A stretch of 64,000 nucleotides of DNA from a bacterium (GTDB taxonomy: Bacteria; UBP6; UBA1177), in assembly GCA_017538365.1 (NCBI GenBank), contig JAFYIZ010000032.1, positions 25,493-89,492 of the forward strand. The letters are read 5' to 3'. The position numbers and the translations under genes were made by a program. Positions 50,008-57,232 of the stretch are shown here, piece by piece (position 1 is the stretch's first letter; every line of letters begins with the position of its first letter). The notes under the pieces were generated by a model. That model was not told where the DNA came from. It was given only the letters and a program-made list of their open reading frames with translations, and did not search any database.

Positions 50008-51345
50008 GTGTTTGAAAGAAAAGCGTATAGCGAAATGCTTAAATGGAAAAGGGAATATGCACCCGATTATGCTCTGTTTCTGAAAGGTGCGAGACGCACA
50101 GGAAAGACGACTCTTGCCGAAAAATTCGGAAAAGAGGAATACCGTTCCTATATTCTGATCAGATTCGATCAGGTTGAAGAAGGTATCAAAAATCTGTTCG
50201 TAAACAGTCTCAGGGATCTTGATTCTTTTTTCAGCACTATTCAGTTCGCATACAATACAAGACTTTACAAAAGGAACTCTTTGATCATTTTGGATGAAAT
50301 ACAGCTTTTTCCGCCTGCTCGTCAGGCGCTGAAGACGCTGCTTGAGGACGGAAGATACGATTATCTTGAAACAGGTTCTCTGGCTTCAATAAAGAAGAAA
50401 AGTGCGAATATACTGATTCCGTCGGAAGAATATACAGTTGAAGTTCTGCCGATGGATTATGAGGAATATCTCAAGGCAAATGGTAATGATTTTGTCATTC
50501 CTGCTCTTGAAGAGCATCTTTCGACATTAAAACCTATGGGAAGTCTGCACCAGCAAATTATGAAATCCTTCAGGGAATACATGCTTGTAGGCGGCATGCC
50601 GCAAGTCGTCAAAGCGTTTGTCGAAACAAAAGATTTCGGGAAGGTCGATTTTGCAAAACAGCAGATACTCAACCTTTACCGGAACGATATGGAAGAGCAG
50701 GAAGAGGAAAATCCACGCTATGTCACTAATTTTTTTGAAAGGATTCCGTCTGAGCTCTCGAAACACGACAAACGCTATATACTGACACATATTGAACCGA
50801 GTGCGAGACTGAGGAATTACCGACCGCCGATTTTATGGCTTGACGAAGCAATGATAATAAATATCGCGAGCAATGTGGATGATCCGAGCGCGGCTTTCAA
50901 CCTTGCCGTTATCGATCCCTCTTTCAAATGTTACATGATGGATACCGGTCTGCTCGTAACACTTGCATACAAAGACCGTTTATATCTCGAAAACGAGCTT
51001 TACAAGGCGATACTTCTTGACAAACTGCATGTGAACGAAGGAATGATCGTCGAAAATATTGTTGCTCAGTGTTTGAGAGCGAACGGACACCGTGCGTATT
51101 TTTACAAAGAAACCGACAAAGAAACAAAAAAGACTACTGTTGAAATTGATTTTCTGATACGCCGGCAGAACAAGGTGATTCCGATCGAAGTTAAGTCTGG
51201 CGAAAACAAAAGCACTGCTTCGATCCTGAAACTTAAAGAGACTTTCGGCAAACGGATCGGGCAGGGCATTATTCTGCATCACGGCGAAATCAAGAGCGAA
51301 GAAAATTTTCTCTGGCTGCCTTACTATATGGCTGCGGTATTGTGA
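50008..51345 (+). CDS. AAA+ ATPase with DUF4143 domain (COG1373)
   Basis: 445 residues, GTG start with GAGG 8 nt upstream inside the fourth repeat unit. Walker A is GARRTGKTT (residues 27-35) and Walker B is LIILDEIQ (92-99). The C-terminal DUF4143 part ends with VEIDFLIRRQNKVIPIEVKSG, an E-x-D...ExK arrangement like PD-(D/E)XK nucleases. Family members occur in many copies in anaerobes and their role is unsettled (toxin-antitoxin-like or defence have been proposed). The gene is isolated and bracketed by direct 33-bp-period repeats, which suggests a cassette. Confidence 0.87.
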   Translation: MFERKAYSEMLKWKREYAPDYALFLKGARRTGKTTLAEKFGKEEYRSYILIRFDQVEEGIKNLFVNSLRDLDSFFSTIQFAYNTRLYKRNSLIILDEIQLFPPARQALKTLLEDGRYDYLETGSLASIKKKSANILIPSEEYTVEVLPMDYEEYLKANGNDFVIPALEEHLSTLKPMGSLHQQIMKSFREYMLVGGMPQVVKAFVETKDFGKVDFAKQQILNLYRNDMEEQEEENPRYVTNFFERIPSELSKHDKRYILTHIEPSARLRNYRPPILWLDEAMIINIASNVDDPSAAFNLAVIDPSFKCYMMDTGLLVTLAYKDRLYLENELYKAILLDKLHVNEGMIVENIVAQCLRANGHRAYFYKETDKETKKTTVEIDFLIRRQNKVIPIEVKSGENKSTASILKLKETFGKRIGQGIILHHGEIKSEENFLWLPYYMAAVL

Positions 51346-51399
51346 TATGGAATATTTACGGTAAAATTTTTGGATAGATTAGTCGCGACAGACAAAACC

Positions 51400-51448
51400 G
51401 GCGCAAACGTGAAAAACAGCCTCTGAAAATATGGCGCAATCGTGAAAA
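51400..51448 (+). repeat. Two further 33-bp-period units downstream of the AAA/DUF4143 gene
   Basis: Units at 51400-51415 and 51433-51448 have the same orientation and 17-nt spacer as the upstream array. The spacer between them differs from the first upstream spacer at only one position. The left (from 49882) and right flanks therefore form direct repeats of about 55 bp. Confidence 0.9.
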
Positions 51449-51480
51449 TTTGTGCTTTTTAACTTGCTTTTTCGTGCTGT

Positions 51481-52410
51481 TTAGTCCGGGCAGGCAAAAT
51501 CGGCTCTGTTAACGCAGTCCCACCTGTTTTCAACACATTCACACCATTCGACTTCGGTTTTTTTATCGTTGCACATCCACTTTGCTTCGGATCCGGTTAT
51601 GCACCCGTAATAACATAACTCGCTGTTTTCATCCCAAGCGCCGTCGTTGCAGTATAGGCGGATGCAACCGTGAGCGATCCTTTCTCCGTGAAGGTATTCT
51701 CTGCCTGAGAAATCATCTTTGTCTCTGCATGTCTTGTAACGGCTTGTGTCCTCCGGCTTTTCTTCTTCTTTTGCAGGAATTCCGTCCACCAGGATCTTGA
51801 CCGGAAGGCTCAGAGAGTATTGATAACCAGGTTTTCTAAATTCGGCATAACCTGAGAAATCTTTGTAATCTATGTTCATGGAAACTTCTTTTTCCACATT
51901 GTTCGATCCGACAGATCCGTTGGCATAAAACGGTTTTTCTATTTTGAATTTGGATTGGAATGAGACGACTTTGAAAAGTTCGTTGTCTGTCGAAAAATAG
52001 AATGACGGGCAGTAGTAGCACCAGTAATCCACTTCAACAGAGCAGCCTGTCAGCTGCGCGTTTGCAAGAGTTATAGAATCGGGGATGAAATCAGGACACA
52101 AAACTTCACCGAAAGGTCGTTGATAACACTCCTTTTGAAAGACAAAAGTCATTCTTGTCAGATCTGAAAAAAGTTCTTTTGCATCAAAATCCGGCACTTC
52201 TTTATAGCAGAAAGAGGAATTTTCCGATTCATAGACACACTGATCAAAGAAATCTTCATCACTGGTTTGTGAAGCGGAACCGTAGGATTTCACAGTGCAT
52301 TCAGGATAACAGTCCACACATCCGTTAGGCTCCTCTTCTTTTTTTTCACCGCCGCAGGAAAATAGAAAAAATGCAGCGCAAAAAATCAATGCACTAACAA
52401 CCCTTTTCAT
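51481..52410 (-). CDS. Cys-rich lipoprotein of unknown function
   Basis: 309 residues with a lipoprotein signal (FFLFSCGGEKKEEE) and about 25 cysteines, many paired (GCVDCYPEC, YWCYYC). The C-terminal 80 residues (GERIAHGCIRLYCNDGAWDEN, GCITGSEAKWMC, WCECVENRWDC) look like a small disulfide-knotted module seen in other lipoproteins of this kind. I recognise no family. It lies 16 nt downstream of dgt and is probably cotranscribed. A surface role is likely. Confidence 0.72.
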   Translation of the reverse strand: MKRVVSALIFCAAFFLFSCGGEKKEEEPNGCVDCYPECTVKSYGSASQTSDEDFFDQCVYESENSSFCYKEVPDFDAKELFSDLTRMTFVFQKECYQRPFGEVLCPDFIPDSITLANAQLTGCSVEVDYWCYYCPSFYFSTDNELFKVVSFQSKFKIEKPFYANGSVGSNNVEKEVSMNIDYKDFSGYAEFRKPGYQYSLSLPVKILVDGIPAKEEEKPEDTSRYKTCRDKDDFSGREYLHGERIAHGCIRLYCNDGAWDENSELCYYGCITGSEAKWMCNDKKTEVEWCECVENRWDCVNRADFACPD

Positions 52411-52426
52411 ATCTGACTCCGCAACA

Positions 52427-53479
52427 TTAAATATCCGGAAATTTCAGCGTTTTCGGGATGAAGAACGTGTTGTAAAGGTGGATTGCGTAAGAGTCGGTGA
52501 GGCTCGCGATGAAGTCCGCTATCGTCGTTTCCTGATCATCCGAAACAGGTATGAATTTTGAATTTACAATCAGTTCGTAGTTTTCAGAAAAGTGCTTGAA
52601 AAGGGCGCGGATGATGAGTTCCGCTTTGTCGAATTCATGCCTGATTGCGGGAAGTTCGTAGACGTTTTTGAACATGAATTCGCGCAGATCGCCGATGATT
52701 CCTACCATTTTGTCGGAAAAACGGATGATTTTTTCTTTTGCAGAGATCGCTTCGAAACTATTGTAAATGAGGTCAGTTGTCATCGCGTTGATGCGCTGGG
52801 AACCTCTTTCACCGATAATGTCTTTGTGCGGAACGTCTTTGATGTCGAGAAATCCGCCGCGGACTGCGTCATCGATATCGTGGTTCAAGTATGCGATGAT
52901 ATCTGCAAAACGGATGATCTGTCCTTCAAGTGTTTCGGGAATGCCTGTTTTTTTGATGAGAGGTCCTTTCCCTTTGGAGTGAAGCACGATTCCGTTGCGC
53001 ACTTCGTAAGTCAGATTGAGTCCTTCGCCGTTTTTTGCAAGAAAATCGACGACGCGAAGGCTTTGCTGCTCGTGCCTGAAACCGTTTTTCGATTTTAATA
53101 TTCTGTCGAGCGCTCTTTCGCCTGAATGACCAAAGGGAGTGTGCCCCAGATCATGTCCCAGACCGATTGCCTCTGTCAGTGATTCGTTGAGAAGAAGCGC
53201 CTTCGCCACAGTACGACCTATCTGCGAGACTTCAAGCGTGTGAGTGAGACGGTTGCTGTAGTTGCTCCCTTTCGGCGAAAGGAAAACCTGCGTTTTGTCG
53301 CCCAGTCTGCGGAAAGCCTTGGTGTGGACGATTCTGTCGCGGTCGTGCTGGAATGCAGGACGTATGCTGCACGGTTCTTCTTCGCGCATCCTCCCTTTGC
53401 TGTTCGCGCTGAGAGCAGCAGCCCATGAAAGTTCCCGTTTTTCTATTTCTTCAAGGTGTTCGCGGATGTTTTCTATCAT
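52427..53479 (-). CDS. dgt: dGTP triphosphohydrolase-like HD protein
   Basis: 350 residues of the Dgt family. The HD metal site is spread over RLTHTLEVSQIGR (His), GLGHDLGHTPFGHSGE (His-Asp) and FADIIAYLNHDIDDA (Asp). RPAFQHDRDRIVHTKAFRRL is the conserved N-terminal arginine-rich motif. It releases triphosphate from dGTP or other dNTPs and can act in phage defence as well as nucleotide balance. ATG 53479 was chosen for its GGAGGAGC 3 nt upstream; an in-frame ATG at 53503 lacks one. Confidence 0.9.
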   Translation of the reverse strand: MIENIREHLEEIEKRELSWAAALSANSKGRMREEEPCSIRPAFQHDRDRIVHTKAFRRLGDKTQVFLSPKGSNYSNRLTHTLEVSQIGRTVAKALLLNESLTEAIGLGHDLGHTPFGHSGERALDRILKSKNGFRHEQQSLRVVDFLAKNGEGLNLTYEVRNGIVLHSKGKGPLIKKTGIPETLEGQIIRFADIIAYLNHDIDDAVRGGFLDIKDVPHKDIIGERGSQRINAMTTDLIYNSFEAISAKEKIIRFSDKMVGIIGDLREFMFKNVYELPAIRHEFDKAELIIRALFKHFSENYELIVNSKFIPVSDDQETTIADFIASLTDSYAIHLYNTFFIPKTLKFPDI

Positions 53480-53515
53480 TTTGCTCCTCCGAAATCTCGC
53501 CATTTTTGAAAATTC

Positions 53516-53572
53516 GTCATCTTGAACGAATGTGAAAGATCTCTGAGATTCTTCGCTTTAGCTCAGAATGAC
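53516..53572 (+). repeat. GTCAT...ATGAC palindromic element, copy B
   Basis: 57 bp, differing from copy A (9033-9089) at 3 positions and in the same orientation. It lies between divergent dgt and the citryl-CoA lyase gene, upstream of both. Confidence 0.85.
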
Positions 53573-53629
53573 ATTGCACCTAAAAACATGCTAGTATAGT
53601 AAATTTCCGGAAAATTGCGATACCCATAA

Positions 53630-53657
53630 TTGAAAAAAGAATCTTTTCTGCTAATAT
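53630..53657 (+). promoter_or_regulatory. Predicted promoter of citryl-CoA lyase-valS
   Basis: TTGAAA (53630-53635), 16-nt spacer, TAATAT (53652-53657). A 5-bp hairpin CCCGG-TTTT-CCGGG (53686-53699) lies in the roughly 90-nt leader. Confidence 0.55.
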
Positions 53658-53754
53658 ATTTGGTTTTTTAGGAAAGCAGGCTTTTCCCGGTTTTCCGGGT
53701 CTCCGGCTTTCTGCGGTTTAAGTTATTTAATTTATTGAATTTTTGGAGGAAATC

Positions 53755-54531
53755 ATGGCAGAGTGGACGACGGCTGTTACTTCGATCAAACCGAACGAAA
53801 TCTTGATCAGAGGCTACGCGATAGAAGACATTATGGAAAATCTGAGCTACGCGGAAACGGTTTACCTGATTTTGAAGGGCGAACTTCCGACAAAAGAGGA
53901 AGGACGAGTTTTCCAGGCTGTTCTTGTTTCTTCAGTCGATCACGGCGTAACACCTCCCAGCGCACTTGCAACTTTAAATGCAACATCTACCGGCGCACCG
54001 CTCAATGCTGCAGTTGCTTCGGGACTTCTGGCTATCAACGCTTTCCACGGCGGAGCTATAGAGAACACGATGAAAATGCTCAAAGCTGCTGCTGAATACT
54101 GCGGAAATGAGCTTGACGAAGCAAAAGTAGAAGAGTTCGTAAAGATGAAATTCGAGCAGAAATTCAGATTCCCAGGCATGGGTCACAGAGTCCACACCGA
54201 AGATCCGAGAAGCGTCAAACTTGCAGAGATCTGCTTCAAAAACCTTCCTGAAGAGAAACTTTTCTTCATCAAACTCGCAAAAATGATCGAAGCGAACATT
54301 TTCAAAGTAAAGGGAACGAAACTTCCGGTCAACGTTGACGGAATGATCGGCGCAGTCCTTCTTGCTCTCGACATTCCGGCTGAACTTGCTAACGGAATCT
54401 TCATGATTTCGAGAGTTCCGGGTCTCATGGCTCACTACGTCGAGGAGAAGACGACGCAGAAACCGATGCGCAACATCGACCAGAAAGCTGCGATATACAA
54501 CGGACACGAAAAGAGGAAAATCGGAGAATAG
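53755..54531 (+). CDS. Citryl-CoA lyase (short citrate-synthase-like protein)
   Basis: 258 residues, much shorter than citrate synthase (about 430) but keeping the active site: AFHGGAIENTMKML and FPGMGHRVHTEDPR with the catalytic histidines, and VNVDGMIGAVLLALDIP near the Asp. This is the length and pattern of proteins annotated as citryl-CoA lyase, which split citryl-CoA into acetyl-CoA and oxaloacetate. No citrate-activating enzyme is adjacent. ATG 53755 has TTGGAGG upstream. It is 1 nt before valS. Confidence 0.8.
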   Translation: MAEWTTAVTSIKPNEILIRGYAIEDIMENLSYAETVYLILKGELPTKEEGRVFQAVLVSSVDHGVTPPSALATLNATSTGAPLNAAVASGLLAINAFHGGAIENTMKMLKAAAEYCGNELDEAKVEEFVKMKFEQKFRFPGMGHRVHTEDPRSVKLAEICFKNLPEEKLFFIKLAKMIEANIFKVKGTKLPVNVDGMIGAVLLALDIPAELANGIFMISRVPGLMAHYVEEKTTQKPMRNIDQKAAIYNGHEKRKIGE

Positions 54532-54532
54532 A

Positions 54533-57196
54533 ATGGAAATCGACAAAAAATACGACCACCTGTCAATCGAGAAAAAATGGTACACTTTCTGGGAAGAGAA
54601 GGGCTTCTTCAAAGCTGATCCCAGCAGCAAAAAACCGCCTTACACGATAGTTCTCCCGCCGCCCAACGTCACTGGCGTTCTTCACATGGGGCACGCCGTA
54701 ATGGTCGTCGTTCAGGACGCGATGAGCCGCTACAAAAGGATGTCGGGTTACGATGTTCTCTGGCTTCCGGGCACGGACCACGCGGGAATCGCGACGCAGA
54801 TGGTAGTAGAAAGGGCTCTCAACAAGGAAGGGATCTCAAGGCACGATTTAGGCCGCGAAAAATTCCTTGAAAGAGTCTGGAAATGGAAAAAGGAAAACGG
54901 CAGCACTATCACGCGCCAGCTCAGATGCTTAGGTGCATCGCTTGACTGGTCGAGAGAGCGTTTCACGATGGATGAAAACCTTTCGAAAGCGGTCAGAGAA
55001 GTCTTTGTTTCGCTTTACGAAGAAGGGCTCATTTACAAAAACACATACATCATCAACTGGTGTCCGCACTGCAGAACCGCTCTTTCCGACCTCGAAGTCG
55101 ATCACGAAAACGTTGAAGGCCACCTCTGGCACATCAAATATCCGATAGTCGGAAGCGACGAGTTCCTTACTATCGCAACAACACGTCCCGAGACGCTTCT
55201 GGGCGACAGCGCGGTAGCGGTTCACCCCGAAGACAAGCGTTATGCGCATCTCATCGGCAAAAAGGTAAAACTTCCCCTTACCGATAGAGAGATCCCGATA
55301 ATCGGCGACCCGATACTTGTCGATATCGAATTCGGAACAGGTGCCGTAAAAGTCACTCCGGCGCACGATTTCAACGACTTCGAGACAGGAAAACGCCACA
55401 ATCTTGAAGAGATCAACGTCATCAACGAAAAAGGCGAGATCAATGAACTCGGCGGAAAATATGCCGGCATGACGACGACTGAAGCGCGTGAAGCGATAGT
55501 TGCAGACCTTGATAAACTGGGACTTCTCCTCAAAGTCGAAAAACACATGCACGCAGTCGGCCACTGCCAGAGATGCAAAACGATAGTTGAACCGATACTT
55601 TCCGACCAGTGGTTCCTGAAGATGGAAGACCTCGCGAAACCTGCGATCGAAGCAGTAGAGACGGGAAAGATCGTCTTCCAGCCCGAGACTTGGAAAAAGA
55701 CATACTACGAATGGATGTACAACATCAAAGACTGGTGCATCAGCCGCCAGCTCTGGTGGGGCCATCAGATTCCTGTCTGGTACTGCGAAGACTGCGGTGA
55801 AATGATAGTCAGCCGCGAAGACCCGACGAAGTGCACAAAATGCGGCTCAACGAAGCTCAGACGCGATCCAGACGTTCTCGATACATGGTTCAGCTCACAG
55901 CTATGGCCGTTCTCAACGCTCGGCTGGCCGGAAAAAACGCCCGAACTTGCGAAATATTATCCTACGACACTCATGGAAACAGGCTTCGACATCATTTTCT
56001 TCTGGGTAGCAAGAATGATAATGATGGGATACAAATTCATGGGTGAGAAGCCTTTCGGAAAGGTATTCTTCCACGGTTTAGTGCGCGACAAATTCGGTCA
56101 GAAGATGTCAAAGAGCAAAGGAAACGTCATCGATCCGCTCGTAGTCACTGAAAAATACGGCGCAGACGCTCTCAGATTCACATTCGCGATGATGCCGCTT
56201 GCAGGCAGAGACGTAAAACTTTCTGACGAATGGTTTGAAGGCTACTGGGCTTTCATCAACAAGATTTACAACGCAACAAGATTCTGCCTCATGCAGTTTG
56301 CCGAGGGCGAAAAATTCGATGGTTTCAACCCGATAAACTACAAGGAAGACAACTTCTCGTTTGCTGACAAGTGGATACTTTCAAAACTCGAAACGGCAAC
56401 TGCAGACGTTCGTAAAAACCTCGACGAAATGAGGCTCAACGACGCGGCCGGAGCAATTTACCACTTCTTCTGGCACGAATTCTGCGACTGGTATATCGAG
56501 CTTGTCAAACCGACATTCTTCGGCAGCGACGAAGACGCGAAGACAGTTTCGAAGAAAGTCCTTCTCAAAGTTCTCGACGCAAGTTTGAAACTCCTTCACC
56601 CCTTCATGCCGCATGTCACCGAAGAGTTGTGGCAGAGCCTGCCTTTCAGTTTCGACGGACGCGAGGAATCGATCATGATAAGCCGCTTCCCCGAACTCGG
56701 CGACTGCCCGGTTTTCGAGCGTGACGCAGCAACGATGGAAGAGATCATCGAGATCATCACCGTCATCAGAACGATCCGCGCGGAAAACAACATCAAACCT
56801 TCGGCAGAACTTCCTCTTAAACTCGATCTGACGTCCGATCTCAAGAGCGCGCTTTCAGAAAAACTTGAATACATAATCAAACTCGCAAGAGTCAAAGATG
56901 TCGAATTCGTAAGCGGTTTCACTCCAGACAAAGAGACTGCCAGCGCGATAGTAAAAGGCGGAACGCTTTACATCCCCCTTGCAGGATTCATCGATTTCAC
57001 CGACGAGATCAGGCGTCTTGAAAAAGAGATCGCAAAGATCAAAAAGGATTTCGAACTCTGCGACAGAAAACTCAACAACCCCAATTTCCTCGAAAAAGCG
57101 CAGCCCGAAGTAGTCGAGAAAGAGAAAGCAAAACACACCGAACTTTCGGAAAATCTCGCTCACCTCAAAGCGAGACTCGCGGAGATAAGCAGGTAA
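54533..57196 (+). CDS. valS: Valyl-tRNA synthetase
   Basis: 887 residues, the full class I ValRS: PPPNVTGVLHMGHAV holds the HIGH-type motif, TTRPETLLGD the editing domain, and GQKMSKSKGNVIDPL the KMSKS loop. The C-terminal coiled coil (EIRRLEKEIAKIKKDFE, KAKHTELSENLAHLKARL) is present. Two Cys pairs (WCPHC, YCEDC/CTKC) form the expected zinc knuckles. Coupled to the citryl-CoA lyase gene by a 1-nt gap. Confidence 0.97.
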   Translation: MEIDKKYDHLSIEKKWYTFWEEKGFFKADPSSKKPPYTIVLPPPNVTGVLHMGHAVMVVVQDAMSRYKRMSGYDVLWLPGTDHAGIATQMVVERALNKEGISRHDLGREKFLERVWKWKKENGSTITRQLRCLGASLDWSRERFTMDENLSKAVREVFVSLYEEGLIYKNTYIINWCPHCRTALSDLEVDHENVEGHLWHIKYPIVGSDEFLTIATTRPETLLGDSAVAVHPEDKRYAHLIGKKVKLPLTDREIPIIGDPILVDIEFGTGAVKVTPAHDFNDFETGKRHNLEEINVINEKGEINELGGKYAGMTTTEAREAIVADLDKLGLLLKVEKHMHAVGHCQRCKTIVEPILSDQWFLKMEDLAKPAIEAVETGKIVFQPETWKKTYYEWMYNIKDWCISRQLWWGHQIPVWYCEDCGEMIVSREDPTKCTKCGSTKLRRDPDVLDTWFSSQLWPFSTLGWPEKTPELAKYYPTTLMETGFDIIFFWVARMIMMGYKFMGEKPFGKVFFHGLVRDKFGQKMSKSKGNVIDPLVVTEKYGADALRFTFAMMPLAGRDVKLSDEWFEGYWAFINKIYNATRFCLMQFAEGEKFDGFNPINYKEDNFSFADKWILSKLETATADVRKNLDEMRLNDAAGAIYHFFWHEFCDWYIELVKPTFFGSDEDAKTVSKKVLLKVLDASLKLLHPFMPHVTEELWQSLPFSFDGREESIMISRFPELGDCPVFERDAATMEEIIEIITVIRTIRAENNIKPSAELPLKLDLTSDLKSALSEKLEYIIKLARVKDVEFVSGFTPDKETASAIVKGGTLYIPLAGFIDFTDEIRRLEKEIAKIKKDFELCDRKLNNPNFLEKAQPEVVEKEKAKHTELSENLAHLKARLAEISR

Positions 57197-57208
57197 AATT
57201 CTGGAACC

Positions 57209-57232
57209 AGAGACGTTCCAGGGAACGTCTCT
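57209..57232 (+). repeat. GAGACG-type perfect palindrome between valS and tex
   Basis: AGAGACGTTCC (57209-57219) and GGAACGTCTCT (57222-57232) form a perfect 11-bp stem with a 2-nt loop. Sequences of the TAGAGACG...CGTCTCTA type are dispersed repeats in many bacteria. It probably serves as a bidirectional terminator, and it overlaps the tex stop codon. Confidence 0.8.

Noticed and set aside
54929-55765. 278-codon minus-strand ORF inside valS
   Set aside because: Shadow frame of a conserved synthetase; no motif or ribosome site.
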